Positions 8,606 to 14,632 of a stretch of 14,632 nucleotides of DNA are shown one piece after another. A program made the position numbers and the translations under genes. Below the pieces are notes generated by a model that was not told where the DNA came from, made no database searches, and saw nothing but the letters and a program-made list of their open reading frames with translations. Source of the DNA: Bacteroidota bacterium (GTDB lineage Bacteria > Bacteroidota > Bacteroidia > Bacteroidales > B39-G9); NCBI GenBank assembly GCA_003648455.1, contig QMPG01000041.1:1-14632 (forward strand). Direction: 5' to 3'. Position 1 is the first letter of the stretch; every line of letters starts with the position of its first letter.

Positions 8606-8619
8606 TTTAAAATTTTAAA
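8606..8619. repeat. 14-bp perfect palindrome containing the asnB stop codon
   Basis: TTTAAAATTTTAAA equals its own reverse complement and covers the TAA at 8615-8617. A Tyr codon TAT at that position would leave the palindrome imperfect by one pair, so the nonsense change also completes the palindrome. Confidence 0.6.
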
Positions 8620-8854
8620 ATTCTCCATTAAAAATTATTGTATATCGTTTGCTAATATCGGTAAAAGGTTGTGCGGCAGCTTCAGTAGTGTCAATAACCG
8701 CTAATCGCGAATGCCCTAAGGCTACGTTTTTATGTTTAAACACACCAGTGCCATCAGGTCCTCTAAAAGATAGCCTTTTTATTGATTCGGTAATCTTGTC
8801 AAAATAAGATTTGCCGTTTTCGTTAAAAGCATAAATACCTGTTATACCGCACAT
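8615..8854 (-). CDS. AsnB glutaminase-domain fragment (79 residues) before the premature stop
   Basis: Begins MCGITGIY with the nucleophile Cys2, continues through RGPDGTG (31-37) and GHSRLAVID (47-55), and ends at NGEF just before TAA. A class II glutaminase domain is about 200 residues, so this piece cannot fold as a full domain and lacks the later Asp (codon 101 of the complete frame) that normally helps bind glutamine. The same frame is also open 12 codons further upstream to 8890. Confidence 0.55.
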   Translation of the reverse strand: MCGITGIYAFNENGKSYFDKITESIKRLSFRGPDGTGVFKHKNVALGHSRLAVIDTTEAAAQPFTDISKRYTIIFNGEF

Positions 8855-8911
8855 TATATATTTATTTTTTATCCAAGTTTCTACTTTCAACTTTACAAAC
8901 TAATTATTGCT

Positions 8912-8968
8912 TGTCCACAAAGTAATGAAATTTAATTCAAACTGTCAACAATGGCAACTTTATGGACA
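8912..8968. repeat. 12-bp inverted repeat (one mismatch) between the peptidase gene and asnB
   Basis: TGTCCACAAAGT at 8912-8923 pairs with ACTTTATGGACA at 8957-8968, with 33 bases between the arms. It lies 5 bp after the peptidase stop codon in the 118-bp spacer. It could be a weak terminator or mRNA-end structure for the peptidase transcript, or the ends of a very small element. No clear U tract follows on either strand. Confidence 0.4.
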
Positions 8969-8972
8969 GACA

Positions 8973-10373
8973 CTACTTGTCAGGAGTAAACATTGGATCC
9001 CAAGGAGGAAGTAAAGTTGGTTTTTGTTTTAAAATTTTTAATGTTTTAGCATCAACAAATTTTTTGTCAACAACAACTCTAAACATATACTCATCAAACC
9101 ATTTGTCTGTAGCTGTTAAATATCCGTTATGAGCAGCTTTTGCTCCCCAAGAATTTTCAATTAACCATTTTGTAGGGTTTTCGTTTTTGTCAACATCAAC
9201 ACCAACAAGAGCCATGCCGTGTGAAGAACCACTCTGGCGACTTAAAATTCTTTCTTTTTTATTCATACCAAATTCAATATTATATAATGAGGCATAGTCA
9301 TAATTATTCATTGACAATAAGCCGGCATCTTTATTTAGTTGTTTGCCAACATCACAAGAGAAGTACATTGCTTCATTATTTTTTATTGATTCTAAAGCAA
9401 ATTTTTTGATTTCAGAAGCAGGAATATTAATGTAAACCCAGTTTTTACCTTCCTGAACATTTCGGTCATATTGGATTTCATATAATTTATTATATGGGCG
9501 TGAAGGATCATCCATAAGCAAAACATAATCGTTAAAATTTACATCTAATACTTCTTTTAAAAAACTTTTAGGTGTATATGTTTTTTCTTCACTTATGCTG
9601 TCTTTAGCATTTTTATATCGCCAAGTAAATTCAGTTGGAGGTTCACCAATATTAAAAGCAAGAATTTTATATATATCACCAAGCATTTCAACCTTACGTT
9701 TTTCAATTTTATCTGCTTTTGTTTTTTTTGCAATCATTTCACGAAGTTCTAAACCTTGTTCGCGAAGTTTTGTGTTTAAAATTTTACCCATATAGCGGGT
9801 ATTGTTTGTGCTGTGAGTCTCTGACATTGCTGATTTTGGAACAGCTCCGTATTTTTCTAATAGGTTTGCTAACGAATTCCATACTCCACCATCGTTTACA
9901 GGGTATTTAAAAGCCCATTGAACTGTCCTGTCGTCAATAGGTTTATCGCCACTTTTAATAATTATTTCTAAAAACAAATTAGCTTTCTCTAATTGATCCC
10001 AGAAAAACAAATAGCTCTCAGAAAATTCAAAATTGTTTAATTTGTATTTTTCAATAACTTTTGGACGTAAAATGTTTAAGCCCGAAAACATCCAACATCT
10101 GCCCGAACTTTTCTGGTCGGTTATTCCCTTTACTTTTACTTTGTATTTAAAATAATGATCAACTTGCCCAATGTTTTCTCTGTTTAAAGCTAAACTATTT
10201 AAATTATTATTTGAAATAGCATTAGTAAGAGCTTTTGAATGAGAATCGTTTTTATAAGATTGCTTAATTTGTTTAAGCATTTCAGGTGAAATTGCTCCGT
10301 TTGTTTGAGCAAAACTAATTGCACTAAAACAATTTATTAAAAGTAAAAACGAAATAAATTTAATTTTGTTCAT
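8973..10373 (-). CDS. exported C1B cysteine peptidase (bleomycin hydrolase / aminopeptidase C family)
   Basis: A 466-residue papain-fold peptidase. The first 22 residues form a Sec signal peptide (hydrophobic core 7-20, probable cleavage after SFA), so it should be exported, unlike cytoplasmic PepC. The catalytic set is complete: oxyanion Gln87 and nucleophile Cys93 in DQKSSGRCW (86-94), His385 in GSSHGMALVGVD (382-393) and Asn407 in IENSWG (405-410). Length agrees with the C1B family, whose members are typically hexameric aminopeptidases with the C-terminal tail lying in the active site; here the tail ends PDK. No separate propeptide is evident. It is divergently arranged with the siaC-like gene and probably has its own promoter. 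Substrate is unknown; peptide scavenging is plausible. Confidence 0.9.
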   Translation of the reverse strand: MNKIKFISFLLLINCFSAISFAQTNGAISPEMLKQIKQSYKNDSHSKALTNAISNNNLNSLALNRENIGQVDHYFKYKVKVKGITDQKSSGRCWMFSGLNILRPKVIEKYKLNNFEFSESYLFFWDQLEKANLFLEIIIKSGDKPIDDRTVQWAFKYPVNDGGVWNSLANLLEKYGAVPKSAMSETHSTNNTRYMGKILNTKLREQGLELREMIAKKTKADKIEKRKVEMLGDIYKILAFNIGEPPTEFTWRYKNAKDSISEEKTYTPKSFLKEVLDVNFNDYVLLMDDPSRPYNKLYEIQYDRNVQEGKNWVYINIPASEIKKFALESIKNNEAMYFSCDVGKQLNKDAGLLSMNNYDYASLYNIEFGMNKKERILSRQSGSSHGMALVGVDVDKNENPTKWLIENSWGAKAAHNGYLTATDKWFDEYMFRVVVDKKFVDAKTLKILKQKPTLLPPWDPMFTPDK

Positions 10374-10415
10374 AGTTGTAATTTTATTTAATTATGTATT
10401 AATAAATTTATGAAA

Positions 10416-10445
10416 CAAAGTTAAAAAGTTATTTTAAATAACAAT
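10416..10445 (-). promoter_or_regulatory. candidate promoter of the C1B peptidase gene with a palindrome in its spacer
   Basis: On the minus strand TAACTTTG (10423-10416) fits the Bacteroidota -7 element and ATTG (10445-10442) could be the -33 element, 18 bases away. The spacer contains the palindrome GTTATTT-T-AAATAAC (10428-10442), a possible operator. The start codon is about 43 bases downstream. Confidence 0.4.
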
Positions 10446-10522
10446 ATCATCATGTTAAAAAGATTTTTTTAGGTTTTTTAATTTTATATAACATAATAGT
10501 ATATAATTTTAGATTTTATAGT

Positions 10523-10530
10523 TATATTTG
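10523..10530 (+). promoter_or_regulatory. candidate -7 box for the siaC-like/radical SAM operon
   Basis: TATATTTG matches TAnnTTTG and lies 52 bases before the ATG at 10583. No TTTG or TTG sits at the expected -33 distance. The 209-bp divergent region (10374-10582) is otherwise very AT-rich with no open coding signal. Confidence 0.3.
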
Positions 10531-10582
10531 TTATTTGAAACTTGATAGATCATAATTAATAATTTTTAAGAACACGTTATTT

Positions 10583-10957
10583 ATGGATAAATTTGAATTC
10601 GCAGGAACAGACGATAGACCAACAGTTATATTAGATAAAGATAATAATAAGTTTGAGTTTTCAGGAAAATCATTACCTGAAGATGTTGAAGAATTTTATC
10701 GTCCTATAATTGATTGGTTGGATGATTATTGTGAAGACCCAAATGATAAAACAGATGTAATTTTTAAAATGGATTACTTTAACACTGCTTCATCAAAAAT
10801 GTTGTTAGATGTAATGGGGAAGTTTGAAGATATTAAAGAAAATGGAAAAGATGTTGTAATACATTGGTATTATATGGAAGATGATGAAGATATGCAAGAG
10901 GCAGGAGAGGGATATGAAGAACTTGTTGAGGTTCCTTTTGAGTATGATACCTTTTAA
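10583..10957 (+). CDS. SiaC-family (DUF1987) regulatory phosphoprotein
   Basis: A 124-residue acidic, soluble protein of the DUF1987/SiaC family. In Pseudomonas aeruginosa SiaC is phosphorylated on Thr68 by the kinase SiaB, dephosphorylated by the phosphatase SiaA, and when unphosphorylated activates the diguanylate cyclase SiaD. Here the stretch KMDYFNTASSK (62-72) also places a threonine at position 68, consistent with a conserved phosphosite. Other family features visible are the FSG block (26-28), LPEDVEEFYRPIIDWL (31-46) and HWYYMEDDEDMQEAGE (94-109). No SiaA, SiaB or SiaD homologue is in the window. The next gene starts at the base after this stop codon, so the two are almost surely cotranscribed. 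Family call is firm; the role in this organism is inferred. Confidence 0.85.
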   Translation: MDKFEFAGTDDRPTVILDKDNNKFEFSGKSLPEDVEEFYRPIIDWLDDYCEDPNDKTDVIFKMDYFNTASSKMLLDVMGKFEDIKENGKDVVIHWYYMEDDEDMQEAGEGYEELVEVPFEYDTF

Positions 10958-11899
10958 TTGCCTTTTTGTGTGAGTAATTATAATGAAATTTTAAACGAAC
11001 TGAAAGATTGTACAGTTTGTCCACGCAATTGTCACGCAAATAGGTTTACTTCTAAATTAGGTTATTGTAAGAGCGATGCTACTTTTAATATTGCATCAAT
11101 AGTTTCTCATCACGGTGAAGAACCTGTTATTAGTGGTGAGAATGGAATTTGTAATGTTTTTTTTACTCATTGTAATTTGCAATGCACTTACTGCCAAAAT
11201 TATCAGATTAGTCGAAACACAAATAAACTTCTACAATATAATCTTGAATTATCAGAAGTAATCGAAAAGATTTTATCAATACTTGATACAGGTTGCGATT
11301 CTGTTGGATTTGTTTCTCCTTCTCATTTTGTTCCTCAGGTTAATATAATTATTAACGAACTTCATAAATTAGGCAGGTATCCAACAATAGTATATAATAC
11401 AAATTCGTATGATAAAGTTGATACATTAAAACAACTCGAAGATCTTGTTGATATTTACTTAGCTGATTTTAAATATATTAATTCTGATATTGCTGAAAAA
11501 TATTCAGATGCGAGTAATTATCCTGAGATTGCATCAAAGGCAATTAATGAAATGTATCGACAAAAAGGTTCAAGCTTAATATTAAATGAAAAGAAGCAAG
11601 CAGAATCAGGATTAATAATCCGACACCTTGTTCTACCAAATAATGTTGAAAATAGTATAGAAATATTCAGATATATTGCCGAAGAAATTTCTACAAATGT
11701 ATATATATCATTAATGTCTCAGTATTATCCTACGATAAAAGTAAAAAATGATACTTCAATAAATCGAACATTAACAAATGATGAATATAGAAAGGTTGTA
11801 GAAGCAATGCAAAACTACGGCTTTCATAATGGATGGATTCAAGATTTTGAAAGTCAATCATTTTATTTACCCGATTTTAACAAAGAGAGACCTTTTTAA
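10958..11899 (+). CDS. PflX-like radical SAM protein (pyruvate-formate-lyase-activase related)
   Basis: A protein of about 313 residues related to PflX/COG1313 radical SAM enzymes, which resemble glycyl-radical activases. The SAM-cluster motif CNLQCTYC gives Cys72, Cys76 and Cys79. A second set of cysteines at the N-terminus (Cys18, 21, 25 and 37, in DCTVCPRNC and GYC) may bind another metal or cluster. Downstream are SVGFVSPSHF (115-124), YNTNSY (146-151) and the DIYLADFKY block (165-173), all typical of the group. No in-frame ATG occurs before the conserved region, so translation must begin at TTG 10958, which abuts the siaC stop (TAATTG), or at GTG 10970. No glycyl-radical enzyme partner is present, so its substrate is unknown. 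Confidence 0.85.
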   Translation: MPFCVSNYNEILNELKDCTVCPRNCHANRFTSKLGYCKSDATFNIASIVSHHGEEPVISGENGICNVFFTHCNLQCTYCQNYQISRNTNKLLQYNLELSEVIEKILSILDTGCDSVGFVSPSHFVPQVNIIINELHKLGRYPTIVYNTNSYDKVDTLKQLEDLVDIYLADFKYINSDIAEKYSDASNYPEIASKAINEMYRQKGSSLILNEKKQAESGLIIRHLVLPNNVENSIEIFRYIAEEISTNVYISLMSQYYPTIKVKNDTSINRTLTNDEYRKVVEAMQNYGFHNGWIQDFESQSFYLPDFNKERPF

Positions 11900-11941
11900 T
11901 AACTTCGTATATAATTATTCATCACTCTAATTTCAATTAAA

Positions 11942-11974
11942 TTGTTAATCTTATAATTAATTAATATATTTTTG
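11942..11974 (+). promoter_or_regulatory. candidate Bacteroidota-type promoter for the GT2-like gene
   Basis: TTG at 11942-11944 and TATTTTTG at 11967-11974 (fits TAnnTTTG) are separated by 22 bases, close to the usual spacing. The ATG follows 30 bases after the -7 box, giving a leader of about 20-25 bases. Confidence 0.45.
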
Positions 11975-12003
11975 TAGCATATTTTTTTTATCTAAATTAC
12001 GAA

Positions 12004-12876
12004 ATGAAAGTAGCAGGTTTTACATTTATCCGAAATGCAATAAAATACGATTATCCAATTGTTGAAGCAATAAAATCAATCTTGCCTATTTGCGATGAGT
12101 TTGTTGTAGCTGTTGGTAATTCAGATGATAGCACATTAGATTTAATAAAAAATATTGATAAAGAAAAAATTAGAATTATTGAAACAGTTTGGGATGATAC
12201 TTTAAGAGAAGGAGGGAAAGTATTAGCTGTTGAAACAGACAAGGCATTTAATGCGGTATCAAGCGATGCCGATTGGGCTTTTTATATTCAGGGAGATGAA
12301 GTTGTCCATGAAAAATATTTAGATACAATTTATTCAGAAATGCAAAAATATAAAGACGATATAAAAGTTGACGGATTGCTCTTTAAATATATGCATTTTT
12401 ATGGCTCATACGATTATGTTGGAAATTCATACAGATGGTACCGACGTGAAATTAGAGTAGTTAAAAATAACAAAAAGATTTATTCATATCGTGATGCTCA
12501 GGGATTTAGAAAAAATATTAATCAAAAACTTAATGTTAAATTAATTGATGCCTATGTTTATCATTACGGATGGGTAAAAGATCCTCGTGCAATGCAAGGT
12601 AAACAAGAGACTTTCAATAAATTATGGCACGATGATGATTGGATGAAAAAGAATGTTGCAAAGTCTGATGAGTTTGATTATTCAAACATTAATTCTTTAA
12701 AACATTTTGAGGGAACTCATCCTGCTGTTATGGCATCAAGAATAAAACAAAGCAATTGGAAGTTCGATTATGATATTTCTTATAATAAAGTGTCGGCTAA
12801 AGAATTTTGTAAGAGAATTGTTGAAAAAATTACAGGAATTAGAGTAGGAGAATATAAGAATTATAAAATAGTTTAA
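12004..12876 (+). CDS. GT2-like glycosyltransferase (GT-A fold)
   Basis: A 290-residue soluble protein with a family-2-like GT-A fold. The N-terminus MKVAGFTFIRNAIKYDYP is the first strand and nucleotide-binding region of the type that opens with xxFxRNA. VVAVGNSDDSTLD (34-46) continues the Rossmann-like part, and YIQGDEVVHEKY (94-105) carries the acidic metal-binding Asp98-Glu99 in place of a classical DXD. Tryptophan-, tyrosine- and histidine-rich stretches (130-165, 185-215) are likely acceptor-side. No transmembrane segment is evident. It stands alone between the radical SAM gene (104-bp gap with its own candidate promoter) and engB, not in the export operon, although its product could act on the same glycan. 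Donor and acceptor are unknown. Confidence 0.78.
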   Translation: MKVAGFTFIRNAIKYDYPIVEAIKSILPICDEFVVAVGNSDDSTLDLIKNIDKEKIRIIETVWDDTLREGGKVLAVETDKAFNAVSSDADWAFYIQGDEVVHEKYLDTIYSEMQKYKDDIKVDGLLFKYMHFYGSYDYVGNSYRWYRREIRVVKNNKKIYSYRDAQGFRKNINQKLNVKLIDAYVYHYGWVKDPRAMQGKQETFNKLWHDDDWMKKNVAKSDEFDYSNINSLKHFEGTHPAVMASRIKQSNWKFDYDISYNKVSAKEFCKRIVEKITGIRVGEYKNYKIV

Positions 12877-13053
12877 ATATTTTTATCTTGTTATTTATAA
12901 TTGTGGTTTGATTTTAGGAATTTAACAGAATGTAATGTGTTTTTTTGAATTTTGAATTTCAAATTTTAGTTGTTAGTATTAATTTTTTTAACGTAATAGA
13001 CTTAATCACAAATTTTTTGAATAAATTGTTAATTTAAAAGAAAATATACAAAA

Positions 13054-13662
13054 ATGATTATTAAGCAAGCTGAGTTTGTAATTAGTAATACAAATATTGA
13101 CAAATGTCCAAAGCCAAATATGCCGGAATATGCCTTTATTGGACGTTCAAATGTTGGAAAATCGTCGTTAATAAATATGTTAACAGGCAGGAAAAAACTA
13201 GCCAAGATTTCAGTAAAACCAGGTAAAACGCAGTTAATAAACCATTTTATTATTAATGAAGATTGGTATTTGGTTGACCTTCCGGGATACGGATATGCAA
13301 AAGTATCAAAGACAAGTAAGGAGAAATGGCAGAAATTTATTTACAAATATATTGAGAATCGCGAAAATTTGGTTTGCCTTTTTGTTTTAATAGATTCTCG
13401 TCTTGAACCTCAAAAAATTGATTTAGATTTTATCGAAAATCTTGGGCAAAAGCATATCCCTTTTGCCTTAGTTTATACAAAAGCTGATAAATTGACAAAA
13501 ATTAAATTAGAGAAGAATATCGAAACTTTTAGAAAAAAAATGTTAGAAACATGGGAAGAATTACCCAATGAATTTATAACATCCTCTGAGAAAGTAATTG
13601 GAAGAGATGATGTTTTGAGTTATATTGATGAGTTAAACAAACTTTATTATATAAAAAAATGA
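13054..13662 (+). CDS. engB: ribosome biogenesis GTP-binding protein EngB (YihA/YsxC)
   Basis: A 202-residue TrmE-Era-EngA-EngB superfamily GTPase that helps assemble the large ribosomal subunit, an essential role in the bacteria where it has been tested. All G motifs are visible: G1 GRSNVGKS (30-37), the G2 threonine Thr59 in KPGKTQLINHF, G3 DLPG (75-78) in the signature DLPGYGYAKV, G4 TKAD (142-145) and G5 around SSE (177-179). Length is standard for the family, with no extra domain. The ATG at 13054 precedes the usual short lead-in before the first strand. It is 79 bp upstream of prs on the same strand and 177 bp downstream of the GT2-like gene; that spacer shows only a 13-bp AT palindrome (12951-12963) and no convincing promoter box. 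Confidence 0.96.
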   Translation: MIIKQAEFVISNTNIDKCPKPNMPEYAFIGRSNVGKSSLINMLTGRKKLAKISVKPGKTQLINHFIINEDWYLVDLPGYGYAKVSKTSKEKWQKFIYKYIENRENLVCLFVLIDSRLEPQKIDLDFIENLGQKHIPFALVYTKADKLTKIKLEKNIETFRKKMLETWEELPNEFITSSEKVIGRDDVLSYIDELNKLYYIKK

Positions 13663-13741
13663 AAAAGGTGTTTTTAAAGATATAATAATAATGTGAAAAT
13701 TGCATTTCTATTTTTATTTTTACAAAAAAAAACAAAAGGTC

Positions 13742-14632
13742 ATGTCTGCACATAATTCAATGAAAATTTTTTCCGGTTCATCATCAAGATATTTAGCTGA
13801 AAAAATAGCAAAAAGCTATGGAATCAAACTTGGTAGTTCATCATTTTTAAAGTTTAGTGATGGAGAATTTCAATCCTCTTACAATGAAACTGTTAGAGGA
13901 GCGTACGTTTTTATAGTACAATCAACATTTGCACCATCTGATAATTTGATGGAATTGCTTTTAATGATTGATGCCGCCAAAAGAGCGTCTGCTTATAAAA
14001 TTGTTGCTGTTATTCCATATTTTGGTTTAGCTCGTCAAGATAGAAAAGATAAACCAAGAGTATCAATAGGAGCAAAGTTAGTGGCTGACTTGTTATACGC
14101 TGCAGGAGTTTCGAGAGTTATGACAATGGATTTACATGCCGACCAAATTCAAGGTTTTTTCAATGTCCCTGTCGACCATTTATATGCATCATCAATATTT
14201 GTTCCATATATTAAAAGTTTAAAATTGGAACATTTAACAATGGCAGCACCTGATATGGGTGGAACAAAACGAGCAAATGCTTATTCAAAACATTTAAAAA
14301 CCCCTGTTGTAATCTCAAATAAAACAAGAGCTAAAGCTAATGTAGTTGGTGATATGACTGTAATAGGAAGAGTGAAAGACAGAAATGTTATAATTGTTGA
14401 TGATATTATTGATACAGCAGGAACAATTACTAAAGCTTCCGATATATTACTTCATAAAGGAGCTAAAAGTGTTAGAGTAGTTGCTACTCATGCAGTATTG
14501 TCCGGTCCTGCTTATGAGCGAATTGAAAATTCATCAATTACTGAGCTTGTTGTTACCGATACAATTCCATTAAAACAAAAATGCGATAAAATAAAAGTTC
14601 TTTCTGTTGCTGATACTTTTTCTGATGTTATA
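13742..14632 (+). CDS. prs: ribose-phosphate pyrophosphokinase (PRPP synthetase), cut by the window end
   Basis: The first 297 codons of Prs, which makes PRPP from ribose-5-phosphate and ATP for nucleotide, histidine, tryptophan and NAD synthesis. The family is about 310-315 residues, so only the last few codons are missing. Visible motifs are FSDGEF (38-43), the ATP-binding loop ARQDRKDKPRV (97-107), DLHADQIQGFF (130-140) with catalytic-region His132, APDMGG (169-174), the catalytic flexible loop around SNKTRAKANV (192-201) and the PRPP loop VDDIIDTAGT (219-228). The loop and PRPP-site wording are of the kind I associate with Bacteroidota Prs. The first ATG (13742) is used; Met7 at 13760 is an alternative start. 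The leader contains a nine-A run (13724-13732), and the AAAAGG just before the ATG is too close to be a normal ribosome site. Confidence 0.96.
   Translation, partial: MSAHNSMKIFSGSSSRYLAEKIAKSYGIKLGSSSFLKFSDGEFQSSYNETVRGAYVFIVQSTFAPSDNLMELLLMIDAAKRASAYKIVAVIPYFGLARQDRKDKPRVSIGAKLVADLLYAAGVSRVMTMDLHADQIQGFFNVPVDHLYASSIFVPYIKSLKLEHLTMAAPDMGGTKRANAYSKHLKTPVVISNKTRAKANVVGDMTVIGRVKDRNVIIVDDIIDTAGTITKASDILLHKGAKSVRVVATHAVLSGPAYERIENSSITELVVTDTIPLKQKCDKIKVLSVADTFSDVI

Larger units (their letters stand above)
6971..8854 (-). pseudogene. asnB: glutamine-dependent asparagine synthetase interrupted by one in-frame TAA
   Basis: The reading frame runs 627 codons from the ATG at 8852-8854 to the TAA at 6971-6973, with a single internal stop at codon 80 (8615-8617). 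The frame is unchanged on both sides. AsnB makes asparagine from aspartate, ATP and glutamine; relatives in glycan loci amidate sugar acids. The start is set by the MCGI sequence, whose Cys2 is the glutaminase nucleophile; an ATG 12 codons upstream would bury it. The N-terminal part keeps Arg50 and Asn76-Gly77-Glu78. The stop replaces the Tyr of the usual NGEIYN motif. The 82 codons after it read as normal AsnB (SDTEVLL at 100-106, LIARDRIGIKPL near 137-148), then come the PPi loop SGGIDSS (264-270) and SGDGADEMF (362-370). It could be a recent pseudogene, a sequencing error, or read through. Confidence 0.85.

Noticed and set aside
8369..8614. Possible frameshift between the two asnB pieces
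   Set aside because: Codon-by-codon reading shows the same frame on both sides and 82 open codons of AsnB-like sequence; only one nonsense codon separates the pieces.
8615..8617. Stop-codon reassignment (UAA as a sense codon) explaining the asnB stop
   Set aside because: Other genes in the window terminate normally at TAA at family-typical lengths (for example siaC-like, engB and the radical SAM gene), so UAA is a working stop codon here.
8855..8890. Upstream ATG that would extend AsnB by 12 residues
   Set aside because: AsnB glutaminase requires Cys directly after the initiator Met; the ATG at 8852-8854 gives MCGI, so the longer start is not used for a functional enzyme.
12951..12963. Palindrome TTTGAATTTCAAA upstream of engB
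   Set aside because: Short and AT-rich in an AT-rich spacer, with no promoter box nearby; expected by chance.
13734..13739. AAAAGG as a ribosome binding site for prs
   Set aside because: It is only two bases from the ATG, too close for Shine-Dalgarno pairing, and other genes here lack such sites.

Overview
The window is AT-rich chromosomal DNA, most likely from a Bacteroidota bacterium. The evidence is threefold: genes lack good Shine-Dalgarno sites, several upstream regions carry boxes resembling the Bacteroidota -7 element (TAnnTTTG), and the proteins look Bacteroidota-like. Examples are a short polysaccharide-export lipoprotein ending in a membrane helix, a GGKDHTTHHL-type WecA, a SiaC-family (DUF1987) protein and a Bacteroidota-type Prs catalytic loop. 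Genus cannot be determined from the sequence.

Left half, minus strand (about 10.4 kb down to 0.2 kb). In transcription order this holds an exported bleomycin-hydrolase/aminopeptidase C-like cysteine peptidase, a glutamine-dependent asparagine synthetase (asnB) broken by one in-frame TAA, a GT4 glycosyltransferase, then a polysaccharide export and initiation block: a Wza-like outer-membrane lipoprotein, a Wzc-like co-polymerase fused to a BY-kinase, a WecA-like sugar-phosphate transferase and a membrane-anchored lytic transglycosylase. The last four are tightly packed (16 bp gap, 8 bp overlap, 48 bp gap) and look like one operon. WecA would load the first sugar-phosphate on undecaprenyl phosphate, the GT4 enzyme could extend it, Wzc/Wza would control chain length and export, and the transglycosylase could open the cell wall. 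Flippase and polymerase genes are not in the window.

Right half, plus strand (10.58 kb to the end). A SiaC-family regulatory phosphoprotein directly abuts a PflX-like radical SAM protein that must use a non-ATG start. They are followed by a GT2-like glycosyltransferase, the ribosome-assembly GTPase EngB and prs (PRPP synthetase), which runs off the window end.

The first 222 bases carry no convincing gene, but hold a direct repeat, two palindromic elements and a probable terminator for the minus-strand operon. I see no tRNA, rRNA, CRISPR array, intact insertion sequence or obvious new defence system. The observations most worth following are the single nonsense codon in an otherwise complete asnB, which lies in a perfect palindrome, and the abutting siaC/radical SAM pair.
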